From: Rhodospirillales bacterium
GTDB taxonomy: Bacteria > Pseudomonadota > Alphaproteobacteria > Rhodospirillales > JASLLZ01
Length of the DNA stretch: 64,000 nt
Direction of reading: 5' to 3'
Assembly (NCBI GenBank): GCA_030746775.1
Contig: JASLLZ010000001.1
Span: 40,175-104,174, forward strand
Part shown: piece by piece, positions 46,744-57,231 of the stretch
Numbering within the stretch: position 1 is the first letter of the stretch
Layout: each line of letters opens with the position of its first letter
Translations under genes and position numbers: made by a program
Notes under the pieces: model-generated
What the model was told of the DNA's origin: nothing
The model's input: the letters and a program-made list of their open reading frames with translations, nothing else
The model's database searches: none

Positions 46744-46954
46744 GCTCGCGAGCGGCTGGCGGTGGCGCAGAACATCGGTCGCGCTCGCCGTGCTGTTGAT
46801 CGTGCTCGGGTCGATGCTGACCGGCTGCGCCAGAAATACCGTCGTAAGTGAATACTGTTTGATCGCCGAGCCGGTCTACTTCTCCGAGGCGGACAGCGCG
46901 GAGACGATCCGACAGATTATTAGGGAGAACTCTAAGTACGACGAGTTGTGCTAG
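46733..46954 (+). CDS. Small phage-type lipoprotein (possible prophage lysis-region remnant)
   Basis: MPSKLASGWRWRRTSVALAVLLIVLGSMLTGCARNTVVSEYCLIAEPVYFSEADSAETIRQIIRENSKYDELC: lipobox LTGC and a CLIAEP(I/V)YFS...ETI.QI..(H/E)N..(Y/F)D..C pattern resembling prophage ORFs. Confidence 0.5.
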   Translation: MPSKLASGWRWRRTSVALAVLLIVLGSMLTGCARNTVVSEYCLIAEPVYFSEADSAETIRQIIRENSKYDELC

Positions 46955-47084
46955 TCACAGTTGCGCGGCTGCGAAGAAATGCTTCCCCGTGTTTTCGGGT
47001 GCAAAGTACCGCATTTGTCCGCACTGAGGCGCACAAAAGGAGAACGCCCGTTGAGGCTGGTTTTGTTTGATTACAGTGGGTTAG

Positions 47085-47159
47085 TGGTGCCGCCGGCAAG
47101 AATCGAACTTGCGACCCCGCCCTTACCAAGGGCGTGCTCTACCCCTGAGCTACGGCGGC
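47085..47159 (-). tRNA. tRNA-Thr(GGT)
   Basis: Reverse complement GCCGCCGTAGCTCAGGGGTAGAGCACGCCCTTGGTAAGGGCGGGGTCGCAAGTTCGATTCTTGCCGGCGGCACCA; cloverleaf, loop TTGGTAA, CCA encoded. Confidence 0.95.
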
Positions 47160-47248
47160 CCCGAGTGGGCGCGCACCATGCCACAGGGCCCTGACCGGGG
47201 CAAGCGCCCTTTCATGGACTTTCCAAGCCATGCCGGTACGATGGGTCC

Positions 47249-47419
47249 ATGACAGATCACGGACCTCCCAGAAAACCCAATTCAGCACGACCGAAGAAGA
47301 CGGAAGAAAAACGACGGCGATTGGCATCCGCGCTCCGCGAAAATTTGAAAAAGCGCAAGCGGCAAGAAAGCACTCGTGCCAAGGCGACGAAGGCTCCGAA
47401 CGGGAACGTCCACAAGTAA
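47249..47419 (+). CDS. Small basic protein, 56 aa
   Basis: MTDHGPPRKPNSARPKKTEEKRRRLASALRENLKKRKRQESTRAKATKAPNGNVHK*; resembles small basic ORFs seen near tRNAs in alphaproteobacteria. Not in the supplied ORF list in this frame. Confidence 0.6.
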   Translation: MTDHGPPRKPNSARPKKTEEKRRRLASALRENLKKRKRQESTRAKATKAPNGNVHK

Positions 47420-47495
47420 TCCTTGTGGCAATTCGAGCCGGCGAAGAGGGGCGAGCGGCTAGCGGCTAGTTTCCGGAACTCGACGGCCGTCGCGG

Positions 47496-48110
47496 TCAGC
47501 GCGAGTAATATTCGATGACCAGATTGGGTTCCATCTGGACCGGATAGGGAACGTCGGCCAGCTTGGGTTGGCGTATAAAGGTGCCGCGCATTTTCTTGGG
47601 GTCGACGTCCATGTATTCGGGCACGTCGCGTTCCGGCGATTCGATGGCGTCCAGCACCAGGGGCAGTTCGCGTGACTTTTCCTTGATTTCGACGACGTCG
47701 CCGTCGCGTACCTGATAGGAAGGAATGTTGACGCGGCGACCGTTGACCTTGATGTGCCCGTGGTTGACGAACTGGCGCGCCGCGAACACGGTGGGCACAT
47801 ACTTCATGCGGTAGACGACGGCATCGAGCCGGCGTTCGAGAACACCGATAAGGTTCTCGGACATGTCGCCGCGGCGCCGCACCGCTTCTTCGTAATAGCG
47901 CTGAAAGCGGCGCTCGCTGATGTTGCCGTAGTAGCCCTTTAGTTTTTGCTTGGCCGCCAGTTGCAGGCCATAGTCGGAAGGCTTGCGGCGCCGCTGGCCA
48001 TGCTCGCCGGGGCGGTAGTCGCGGACATTGACGGGACTCTTCGGGCGGCCCCAGAGGTTGACTCCGAGGCGGCGGTTGATCTTGTACTTGGACTTCAGGC
48101 GTTTGGTCAT
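47496..48110 (-). CDS. rpsD: 30S ribosomal protein S4
   Basis: [48 protein letters not shown]... full S4. Confidence 0.97.
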   Translation of the reverse strand: MTKRLKSKYKINRRLGVNLWGRPKSPVNVRDYRPGEHGQRRRKPSDYGLQLAAKQKLKGYYGNISERRFQRYYEEAVRRRGDMSENLIGVLERRLDAVVYRMKYVPTVFAARQFVNHGHIKVNGRRVNIPSYQVRDGDVVEIKEKSRELPLVLDAIESPERDVPEYMDVDPKKMRGTFIRQPKLADVPYPVQMEPNLVIEYYSR

Positions 48111-48275
48111 TACAGGCTCACAGGTTATTCCGGTTGTTCTTGTCCCAATGGGTCTCCCTTTCAGGGGACGGGGCCCAGGGCCCGCGTTCTTGGGAATCGA
48201 GGCGGCGGAGTATAGCGACGCCCGGCCTCTTGTCAAACCCCGCAATCGGGCGCGGCGCCGGCCCGGCGGCATGGT

Positions 48276-48842
48276 TCAGGTGCTTTCCAGTTCCGAATCC
48301 CAATACAGGAAATCGCGCCAGCTCTCATGCAGATAATTAGGCGGAAAGGCACGGCCTCTTTCCTGCAACTCAAAGTTGGTCGGCCGGGTCGGCTTGCGCA
48401 GGGGGTAGACGCCGGCCCGTTCCGGATTCCGGTGGCCCTTGCGCAAATTGCACGGCGCGCAGGCGGCGACGACGTTGGTCCACGATGTCCTGCCACCCCG
48501 CGCGCGCGGCACCACGTGGTCAAAGGTCAACTCTTCGGCTTGCTTGGCGTTGCCGCAGTATTGACACGAAAAGCGGTCGCGCAGGAAGACGTTGAACCGG
48601 GTAAAGGCGGGGCGCCGGTTCATGGGCACGTATTCCTTGAGCGAGATAACGCTGGGCAGCGACATTTCCCGGCTTGGCGAGTGGACTTTGCGCTCGTACT
48701 CGGAAACCACGTTGACGCGCGCCAGAAACACGGCCTTCACCGAATCTTGCCACGACCAAAGCGACAGGGGGAAGTAACTCAGCGGCCGAAAATCGGCGTT
48801 GAGGACCAAGGCCGGAAGTTTCTCGAGTGCCACGGACACAGA
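48276..48842 (-). CDS. HNH endonuclease
   Basis: RFSCQYCGNAKQAEELTFDHVVPRARGGRTSWTNVVAACAPCNLRKGHR; start approximate. Confidence 0.88.
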   Translation of the reverse strand, partial: SVSVALEKLPALVLNADFRPLSYFPLSLWSWQDSVKAVFLARVNVVSEYERKVHSPSREMSLPSVISLKEYVPMNRRPAFTRFNVFLRDRFSCQYCGNAKQAEELTFDHVVPRARGGRTSWTNVVAACAPCNLRKGHRNPERAGVYPLRKPTRPTNFELQERGRAFPPNYLHESWRDFLYWDSELEST

Positions 48843-48918
48843 CGTTCTCCCCACAGTCGGCGCGGAGATTACACCATGTTGTATCTGCTTGCCAAATCCC
48901 GTGTCTGGTTGACGTCTT

Positions 48919-49590
48919 TTAGGGTGTAGTGGCCGCCAAGACACGAACCAGGAAGTCGCAGCCCAGGCGGAGGCCTTCTTCGTCGATGCCGTGGCCCAGA
49001 CCCGGACACAGGTGGGAAGCCACCGGTACGCCTAAATCCTCGAGGGCCGATACCGCCGCTGGCAGGGCAGGGGCCGGAATCAATTCGTCGTCGGCGCCGT
49101 GAATCAGGTGCACCGGCGGGCGCGAGGCGATCTCGTCGGCCAACCGGGCTTCGCCCACCAACAAACCCGAATAGCCCAGAATGCCGGCGATCGATGGGTG
49201 CCGCCTGAGGCCAACTTGGAGGGCCATCATGGTGCCCTGGGAAAAGCCAACCAGGGCTAGGCGGTTGGCGTCCAAGCCATAGTGCGTCAACTGGGCGTCG
49301 ATGAAGGCTTCCACAATGGGTGCCGCGGCCAGGGCGCCGGCGAGGCGCGCCTCGGGGCCGAAGTCGCGGATGGAGAACCATTGACGTCCGAAGGGCGCCA
49401 TGTCGTAGGCAAAGGGCGCGTTGGGCGAGACGAAGTGCGCGTCGGGCAGCGCTTGGGCAAAGTGGGGCGCCAATCCGATCAGGTCGTTGCCGTCGGCGCC
49501 GACGCCGTGCAGCAAGATGATCAGGTGCCGGGGTGGGCCGCCCGAGGAGGGGGCGAACGACGGTCCATCGAGGGTCGGAAGGTCGGCCAT
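48919..49590 (-). CDS. Alpha/beta hydrolase, phospholipase/carboxylesterase family
   Basis: LIILLHGVGADGNDLIGLAP; LVGFSQGTMMAL; PVHLIHGADDELIP. Confidence 0.9.
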   Translation of the reverse strand: MADLPTLDGPSFAPSSGGPPRHLIILLHGVGADGNDLIGLAPHFAQALPDAHFVSPNAPFAYDMAPFGRQWFSIRDFGPEARLAGALAAAPIVEAFIDAQLTHYGLDANRLALVGFSQGTMMALQVGLRRHPSIAGILGYSGLLVGEARLADEIASRPPVHLIHGADDELIPAPALPAAVSALEDLGVPVASHLCPGLGHGIDEEGLRLGCDFLVRVLAATTP

Positions 49591-49662
49591 GAGGATGCTT
49601 GAGTGGTTGGCGGGAAGGGGGAACGGAAAGTCCTAGCCCATCGACCATGCTATTGTCACGCC

Positions 49663-50526
49663 ATGGGCTCGACTGAAGATCACGCTGACGGCGCCGCGAC
49701 CCGTTTCGCGCCGTCGCCCACGGGGTATCTACACCTCGGCCACGCTTACGCGGCACTTTTCGCCGCGGCGGCGGCGCGCACCGGGGGCGGCCGCTTCATC
49801 GTGCGCATGGAGGATATCGACGTCGGGCGCTGCCGGCCGTGCTTCGATGCCGCGATCCTCGATGACCTGGCCTGGCTGGGCCTGAGTTGGGAAGAGCCGG
49901 TGCGCCGCCAGTCCGAGCACTTAGACGACTATGCCGCCGCGCTCGATGAGTTGCGCCATCTTGGCCTTCTCTATCCCTGTTTTTGTACGCGCAAGAAAAT
50001 TCAGGCAGAGATTGCCGCCGCCGGCCAGGCGCCCCACGGCCCTGACGGCCCGCTCTACCCCGGTACTTGCCGTGCACTTCCCCCTGGCGAGCGCGAACGG
50101 CGTATCGACCAGGGAAGCCCCTTCGCGTTGCGTCTTGACATGGAAAAGGCGACGGTCCTGACCGGCGCCCTCGCCTGGTATTCGCCGGCTGGCGATTCCA
50201 TCGAAGCGTCGCCACAGGTCTTCGGCGATGTCGTTCTGGCGCGCAAGGACATACCCACCAGCTACCACTTGGCGGTCACCGTCGACGATCATTTGCAGGG
50301 GATCACCTTGGTGACGCGGGGCGAGGATCTCTACCAAGCAACCCACCTGCACCGACTTTTGCAGTCTCTCCTGGGACTGAAGACGCCGATTTACGAACAC
50401 CATCGCCTTTTGGTCGGCGAAACCGGCCGGCGCCTGGCCAAACGGGATCAGGGCCTGACCTTGCGGGCGCTGCGTCAGTCCGGGCGAACGCCGGCCGAGG
50501 TACGCCGCATGGCCGGCTACGACTGA
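49663..50526 (+). CDS. gluQ: Glutamyl-Q tRNA(Asp) synthetase
   Basis: RFAPSPTGYLHLGHAYAAL; RMEDID; YPCFCTRKKI; truncated GluRS without anticodon-binding domain. Confidence 0.93.
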   Translation: MGSTEDHADGAATRFAPSPTGYLHLGHAYAALFAAAAARTGGGRFIVRMEDIDVGRCRPCFDAAILDDLAWLGLSWEEPVRRQSEHLDDYAAALDELRHLGLLYPCFCTRKKIQAEIAAAGQAPHGPDGPLYPGTCRALPPGERERRIDQGSPFALRLDMEKATVLTGALAWYSPAGDSIEASPQVFGDVVLARKDIPTSYHLAVTVDDHLQGITLVTRGEDLYQATHLHRLLQSLLGLKTPIYEHHRLLVGETGRRLAKRDQGLTLRALRQSGRTPAEVRRMAGYD

Positions 50527-50552
50527 TACCAAGGAGCGGTGGCGGCAACGCC

Positions 50553-51623
50553 TCACGGTGTAAAGAGAACCGTCAACAAGGTACCGTCGGCGAGGCCGTA
50601 GACCACGTCAGTGGCACCATTGCCGTCCACGTCGGAGGCGACGAGCGCCGTAACGATTGCCGAGCCATGGGGAAGGCGCGCCAGTTCCCTGAATTGACCG
50701 CCGGCAAATGTGACGATCCTCAGCGCGCGTCGTGTCTCGTCAGGAATAAGCAGGTCGGGCACACCGTCACTATTGATGTCGATCACCGTCCCCATGCCAA
50801 GCTCGCGCGATCCCAGGGCGTGGTTCGAGAACCCATAATGGCTGTGCACCTCGCGCAGGTTCTCGCCGACCATACGGTAAAGCTTGAGTGTCCCACCGAT
50901 GTGCGGCGTCACGACCACCGCTGCCTCGTTTTCCCCATCGCCATCGAAGTCGGCGACATCGACGGGATTGAGCCAGCGATAGGGCCGCCCAATGGCTGGC
51001 GCCTCGGCGATCAGGCGCAGGCCATCGGCCGTAGACCCGACGACCGCCAGGGCGGCACCGCGGTCCAGATAGGAGCGGACGATTAGGATTTCGTCTTGGC
51101 CGTCGCCGTTGAAGTCCGCGATGCGGGCCAATCGGTCTTCGAAGACCGAGCCTTCGCCGAGGATTAGATCGTGGCGCGTGCCGTCGGCTAGCTGGACACT
51201 GAGGCCGCTCGCTTCAATGGCGTCGCCTAGCACGCCGTGAGCGTAGCGGGTGGTGGGGCGAATTAGCCAGGCAGCCGTGATGTTGCGGTTGCCTCGCGAC
51301 ACCACTCCGTCGGGCAGCATGTCCGGGCGTTTGTCGGCCGGATCCCGGGGAGCGGTTGACGGCATCAGGGATAGGGTGGAGCCCTTACCGACGACGACGC
51401 GATATTTCGCGCCCTCGGTGTCGTCTATTTCCACGCCACCTTGGATGGCACGCACTTCAACAATTCCCGCCGCTACCCTTGTGGTGAGGATGCTAATTTC
51501 GGCGGCTGCCACAAACGGCGTGACGAGGCAGAGCATAAGGATAACGACGCCAGAGGGCGCAACCGCCAGCGACAATATGTTGCGGACTGGATCGCGGGGC
51601 ATTGACGAGAAGCTCGTCCTCAA
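50553..51623 (-). CDS. FG-GAP/VCBS repeat protein
   Basis: Repeated Ca-binding type motifs DFNGDGQDEI, DFDGDGENEA, DINSDGVPDL, DVDGNGATDV. Confidence 0.85.
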   Translation of the reverse strand: MRTSFSSMPRDPVRNILSLAVAPSGVVILMLCLVTPFVAAAEISILTTRVAAGIVEVRAIQGGVEIDDTEGAKYRVVVGKGSTLSLMPSTAPRDPADKRPDMLPDGVVSRGNRNITAAWLIRPTTRYAHGVLGDAIEASGLSVQLADGTRHDLILGEGSVFEDRLARIADFNGDGQDEILIVRSYLDRGAALAVVGSTADGLRLIAEAPAIGRPYRWLNPVDVADFDGDGENEAAVVVTPHIGGTLKLYRMVGENLREVHSHYGFSNHALGSRELGMGTVIDINSDGVPDLLIPDETRRALRIVTFAGGQFRELARLPHGSAIVTALVASDVDGNGATDVVYGLADGTLLTVLFTP

Positions 51624-52342
51624 TACATATGCTGGCCGCCGTTGACCGAGAGCGTCGAGCCGGTGATGAAGTCGGACTCGTCGGCTACCAGGAATAGGAC
51701 CGCGCGGGCGATGTCTTCGGCGCGCCCGAGCCGGCCCACCGGGATGCGCGCAATGATTTTTTCAAGCACGTCCTCGGGCACGGCGCGCACCATCTCGGTA
51801 TCGACGTATCCCGGCGCGATGGCGTTGACCGTGATGTTCTTGCCCGCCCCCTCCTGGGCCAGGGCCTTGGTGAAGCCGTGGATGCCGGACTTGGCGGCGG
51901 CGTAGTTGACCTGTCCGTATTGGCCTGCCTGGCCGTTGATTGAGCCGATGTTGACGATGCGGCCAAAGGCGCGCTGGCGCATGGATTCGATCACGCAGCG
52001 GCACATGTTGAAGCACGACGTGAGGTTGGTGTGGATGACCTGATCCCAGGACTCGAAGGCCATCTTGTGAAGCGTGGCATCGCGTGTAATGCCGGCGTTG
52101 TTGACCAAGATTCCGACCGGGCCCAGTTCCTCGACCACCCTGGCGATACCGGCCTGGCACTCGCCGAAGTCGGACGCGTCCCAACGGTGAATGGAGATGC
52201 CGGTCTCGCCGTGGAATATTTCGGCCTTTTCGACGCTCGAGATGTAGTTGGCCGCCACGGTATAGCCCGCTTCGTTTAGCGCCTCGGAGATGGCACGGCC
52301 GATGCCGCGCGTGCCCCCTGTCACAACCGCTACTCGTTCCAT
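51620..52342 (-). CDS. phaB: Acetoacetyl-CoA reductase
   Basis: VTGGTRGIGRAISEALNEAGYTVAANY; NIGSINGQAGQYGQVNYAAAKSGIHGFTKALAQEGA. Confidence 0.93.
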   Translation of the reverse strand: MERVAVVTGGTRGIGRAISEALNEAGYTVAANYISSVEKAEIFHGETGISIHRWDASDFGECQAGIARVVEELGPVGILVNNAGITRDATLHKMAFESWDQVIHTNLTSCFNMCRCVIESMRQRAFGRIVNIGSINGQAGQYGQVNYAAAKSGIHGFTKALAQEGAGKNITVNAIAPGYVDTEMVRAVPEDVLEKIIARIPVGRLGRAEDIARAVLFLVADESDFITGSTLSVNGGQHMY

Positions 52343-52358
52343 GATTGGTCTCCTAAAT

Positions 52359-53546
<1,188 letters not shown>

Positions 53547-53678
53547 GGGGGCCCTTCCTCCTCTGGTGGCGGCCGGAGCAACCGGGCGCTGTTGTGTAGC
53601 TTTTGTAGAAAATCCGACCCCTGTTATAGAACGGCCGGGACGGGGATCAATAGGCATCGCAGCGTATCGCGAAGAGTC

Positions 53679-54911
53679 CTATCCTATAGTCTCGACAAAC
53701 CAATCGGTCAGAGGGTCGTAAAGAACCGTTTCCGCGCGGCTCCCGACGACCATGCCGATATGGCCAGCCGGCACGATACGCATCGCGGCACGAGGCAGGG
53801 CATGGCCGAGAGGAACGGCGGAGCCCGGCGGCACGATGTAGTCCCGTTCGGGAACCACAACCAACGACGGAGCGGATACCTCGGCCGGTAGCACGGGGCG
53901 CCCGCCGATCCGCCAAGTGCCCCGCGCCGGCGCGTTTTCCACGTACCAACCGAAAAGCGTTTCCCGCGCTACCTGTCCGGCCAGGGGTACTCCGTCATTG
54001 AGCCAGTCCTCGAGGGCCACGAACATGGCGGCCCTGGGGCTATCGGGGTCGACGGCGGCGAAACGCTGGAACTTGCGTGGCGTGCGATAGGGATCGAGGC
54101 TGGCGAACATGGCCTGCAGTACGTCAACCGGCAGGACGCCCAGGGTTTCGATCATTGTCGAGAGCGTCGGCGCCGATGCCTCGAGCAGTCGGATGGCACC
54201 GTCGTCCGTGGCGTGAAAGTCCCAGGGCGTGGCCAAAAGGACAAGTGCCGCCACCTCGGCCGGGCGACGCTGGGCGAGGGCCAGGGCAAGCAGCCCCCCC
54301 ATGCAGTAACCAATCACCGCCGCCGGACGGCCGGCGAGGCCGCGGACCGCGTCAAGGGCGTCCTCCAGCCGCCCCGCCACATAGTCGTCGAGAGAGAATC
54401 CGCGCTCCATTTCCTCCGGCGCTCCCCAATCGACGAGGAACGGACGCATACCCCGGCGCGCCAGATGGCGCATCAGACTGCGCTGTTTCGTCAGATCGAG
54501 GATATAGGCACGGTTAATGAGGGATGGCACGACCAGGAGAGGTGCCCCGCCCTTGCCTTCCGCAGTGGTGACGCCATAGTCCAACAGCCGCGTCGATCCT
54601 TGGCTCCAGACCGTGGGCGGTTCCTCTAGGGTGCGCTGGCCGTGGCTACCGTGATAGGCGCGCACGCCGTGGATAAAAGCCATCAGCCGACGGCCGGCCT
54701 CGGCGTCGAGGGCAGACAGAAGGGCCTCAGGATCTACGCCGCTTAGGTCTCGTTCGAGAACCCTTGCCGCTTGTGCCAGTTCCGGTTTCCAATTGAGCGA
54801 CCCGCTGCTCAAGTGCCCCAAGGCGGCGCGAGAACTCAGCCAAGTCATGGTCTGAACGGCCAGATGTAGCGGCAACGGTCGTGGTCCCAGGCGAATCGAT
54901 GGTGTTGTCAT
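53679..54911 (-). CDS. PhaC-like alpha/beta hydrolase (short PHA synthase homologue)
   Basis: PHA-synthase-type box G-Y-C-M-G (AAVIGYCMGGLLALAL); PSLINRAYILDLTKQRSLMRHLARRGMRPFLVDWG; VVPERDYIVPPGSA; PAGHIG. Confidence 0.8.
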   Translation of the reverse strand: MTTPSIRLGPRPLPLHLAVQTMTWLSSRAALGHLSSGSLNWKPELAQAARVLERDLSGVDPEALLSALDAEAGRRLMAFIHGVRAYHGSHGQRTLEEPPTVWSQGSTRLLDYGVTTAEGKGGAPLLVVPSLINRAYILDLTKQRSLMRHLARRGMRPFLVDWGAPEEMERGFSLDDYVAGRLEDALDAVRGLAGRPAAVIGYCMGGLLALALAQRRPAEVAALVLLATPWDFHATDDGAIRLLEASAPTLSTMIETLGVLPVDVLQAMFASLDPYRTPRKFQRFAAVDPDSPRAAMFVALEDWLNDGVPLAGQVARETLFGWYVENAPARGTWRIGGRPVLPAEVSAPSLVVVPERDYIVPPGSAVPLGHALPRAAMRIVPAGHIGMVVGSRAETVLYDPLTDWFVETIG

Positions 54912-55137
54912 GGTCCTTCGACGGCTGTTGTGGGGACGGCTCGGCCCCGCCTGGCCCCGAGCTTCGCGTCGCGGTCTCGGCCACGGAAGCCATGGCGGTG
55001 AGGCCGGAATTCATCAATTCGATCGTTTTAGCCGTCACCTCGGCGACATTTTGATCGGCGGCCAAGGCTGACAACTGATCCTGCCAAAGGTCGAGATAAC
55101 GACGGGCCAAGGTGTCAATGTCGGGCGGTTTTGACAT
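54727..55137 (-). CDS. Small PHA-cluster companion protein (PhaE/phasin-like)
   Basis: N-term DIDTLARRYLDLWQDQLSALAADQNVAEVTAKTIELMNSGL; C-terminal heptad-like LAEFSRRLGALEQRVAQLE and basic tail; upstream of PhaC-like gene. Confidence 0.6.
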   Translation of the reverse strand: MSKPPDIDTLARRYLDLWQDQLSALAADQNVAEVTAKTIELMNSGLTAMASVAETATRSSGPGGAEPSPQQPSKDHDNTIDSPGTTTVAATSGRSDHDLAEFSRRLGALEQRVAQLETGTGTSGKGSRTRPKRRRS

Positions 55138-55278
55138 GGTTTATGCTTCACTTGCGAATGTGCTCACTATACCCCGCATCGGAGGGGCTAGGAACATTTC
55201 ATTGCAATGCAGCATTTTTGCCGTAAGGTTAAGTCTGGAACGATAGGCCTCGACGGTCACCGACGAAGGCGCGACGTC

Positions 55279-55899
55279 ATGCCCGATGAGTCAGGATCGG
55301 AAGCAAAGCCGGTCACAATTAAGAAGTACGCCAATCGGCGTCTCTATAATACGGCGACGAGCAAATATGTCACCCTTGATCACTTGGCACAAATGGTCAA
55401 GGAAGGTGTGGAGTTCGTCGTCTTTGATGCCAAGAGCGGCGACGACATAACCCGCTCCGTACTCACCCAGATCATCGTCGAAGAGGAAGCCAAGGGCCAG
55501 AACCTGCTGCCCATTAGCTTTCTCAGGCACCTCATCAGCTTTTACGGCGATAGTTTGCAGGCCTTGGTGCCGCGGTACCTTGACCACACCATGCAAAATT
55601 TCGCCAGCAACCAAGATCGCATGCGCGACTATATCCAGGAGACCATGGGCGGTCTGTTTCCCTTTGGCCGCATTGAGGAAATGGGCAGGCAGAACATGGC
55701 GATTTTGGAGAGCGCCATGAAGATATTCTCGCCGATTTACCAGAAAGGCGAAGACCGGCCGGAACCCGTCGAGGAGTCCAACACCGATGGGCCCGCCGAG
55801 GAATCGGAGGATGCGCGGATCGAGGAGATGCGGGCCCGGCTCAACGAAATGCAGGCCCAGCTCAACAACCTTACGGGCGGCAATCGCAAGGCGAACTAA
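55279..55899 (+). CDS. phaR: Polyhydroxyalkanoate synthesis regulator/repressor PhaR
   Basis: VTIKKYANRRLYNTATSKYVTLDHLAQMVKEGVEFVVFDAKSGDDITRSVLTQIIVEEE. Confidence 0.95.
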   Translation: MPDESGSEAKPVTIKKYANRRLYNTATSKYVTLDHLAQMVKEGVEFVVFDAKSGDDITRSVLTQIIVEEEAKGQNLLPISFLRHLISFYGDSLQALVPRYLDHTMQNFASNQDRMRDYIQETMGGLFPFGRIEEMGRQNMAILESAMKIFSPIYQKGEDRPEPVEESNTDGPAEESEDARIEEMRARLNEMQAQLNNLTGGNRKAN

Positions 55900-56157
55900 C
55901 ACCGCCGGTGCTTATCGGATGACGGGATGCGGCGATCCCACTGGCAACTGTACTTGGCATGCCGCCGCTCTATATGGCCGTTACGGTTTCTACAAAAATG
56001 CGCTATAGTTCACATTCCTCGACAGGGGAAGTTAGCAGTGCCGACGGACGGGCCGGCACTGGCCCTTACCGCAAAGTCAAAAGCCATAAAGGCTAGTTTG
56101 CCGAGGAACGGCCGGCCATGCCTAACCAGTTTGTGTGGGCGGTTGTGGAGCGACAAG

Positions 56158-56595
56158 ATGTCGCTCATGGGAATGGAGGAAATGATCGTGCTTGGAAAAT
56201 CCAAGAATAGTACGGCGTCGCACAAGGAGGCCAAACTCGGCAACCGTGCCAACAATACGGATCGCCATGTCGGTGCCCGTATGCGTGAACGCCGCGTCAT
56301 GCTGGGCCTCAGCCAACAGCAGATCGCGGACATGATCGGAGTCACCTATCAACAGGCCCATAAATACGAACGCGGCATCAACCGAATTTCCGCTGGCCGT
56401 CTGTTGGAAATTGCTCAGGCTCTCGGGGTTCAGGTCGGTTTCTTCTTCGAGGGTCTGGAAGCGAACGAATCCGTTCACGAAATTTCGACGCGGCAAAGGA
56501 TGTGCTTGGAATTGGCGCGTAACTTCTCTCAGATCGCCGACAAACGTCACCAGGACGCCTTGAGCCAAATGGCTCGCGCCCTTGCTACCAAGTGA
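56158..56595 (+). CDS. XRE-family HTH transcriptional regulator
   Basis: RMRERRVMLGLSQQQIADMIGVTYQQAHKYERGINRISAGRLLEIAQALGVQVGFFFEG. Confidence 0.9.
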   Translation: MSLMGMEEMIVLGKSKNSTASHKEAKLGNRANNTDRHVGARMRERRVMLGLSQQQIADMIGVTYQQAHKYERGINRISAGRLLEIAQALGVQVGFFFEGLEANESVHEISTRQRMCLELARNFSQIADKRHQDALSQMARALATK

Positions 56596-56649
56596 CGTCG
56601 CCGCTTCGATCTTCGTTGCCGAAACACGTCGGGCTTGGAGGAGTGACGC

Positions 56650-57126
56650 TCAGGGCATCTCGCGCAGCACGCGCAAACCGATCCCGTAGCTGAAAGCGCG
56701 CGGATTGAAACGTGCGCGGTAAGTGGAGCGCACATTGGTCGCCACATAGTACCACGAACCGCTTCTCGTCGTTCGGTACTTGCAGGTGTCGGAAAGTCTT
56801 GCCGAGCCGTCCGCTGGTGCGCCTTCATGACTGGGATACCAACAGTCCTGGACCCATTCCCAAACGTTTCCGTGCACGTCGTAAAGTCCGAACGGATTGG
56901 GCTTGTATGACCCGACGGGAAACGTCATGTGGCTGATCGTTGGCGCGCAGGTCCGGCAATTGGCGTTGTCGGTTCCCACCTTGTCTCCCCACGAGTACAC
57001 GGTCGAGGTTCCTCCCCGCGCCGCATATTCCCACTCCGCCTCCGTCGGCAGGCGATAGGTTTTCTTCGTTTTGCGGCTCAGCCAGCGGACGAAATCCTCG
57101 GCGTTGCTAAAGTTGATGTTCATCAC
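56650..57126 (-). pseudogene. 5'-truncated formylglycine-generating enzyme/SUMF1-like protein
   Basis: NAEDFVRWLSRKTKKTYRLPTEAEWEYAARGG...FGLYDVHGNVWEWVQDCW...RSGSWYYVATNVRSTYRAR is SUMF1 C-terminal half; in-frame TGA seven codons upstream of the first ATG and no N-terminal half. Confidence 0.65.
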
Positions 57127-57231
57127 CGGGCGTCCGATCCGTCAAGCATCGGTCGGGCCGACTTGATCATCATCAAGGTGACGGCATCCGCGCCTTCATA
57201 GGCTCCATCGAACCTTGAGCCCGGAGTTTAT

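Noticed and set aside
46182-47160. Intact prophage with att repeats at tRNA-Thr
   Set aside because: No integrase and no duplicate of the tRNA 3' end found by eye; only fragments remain.
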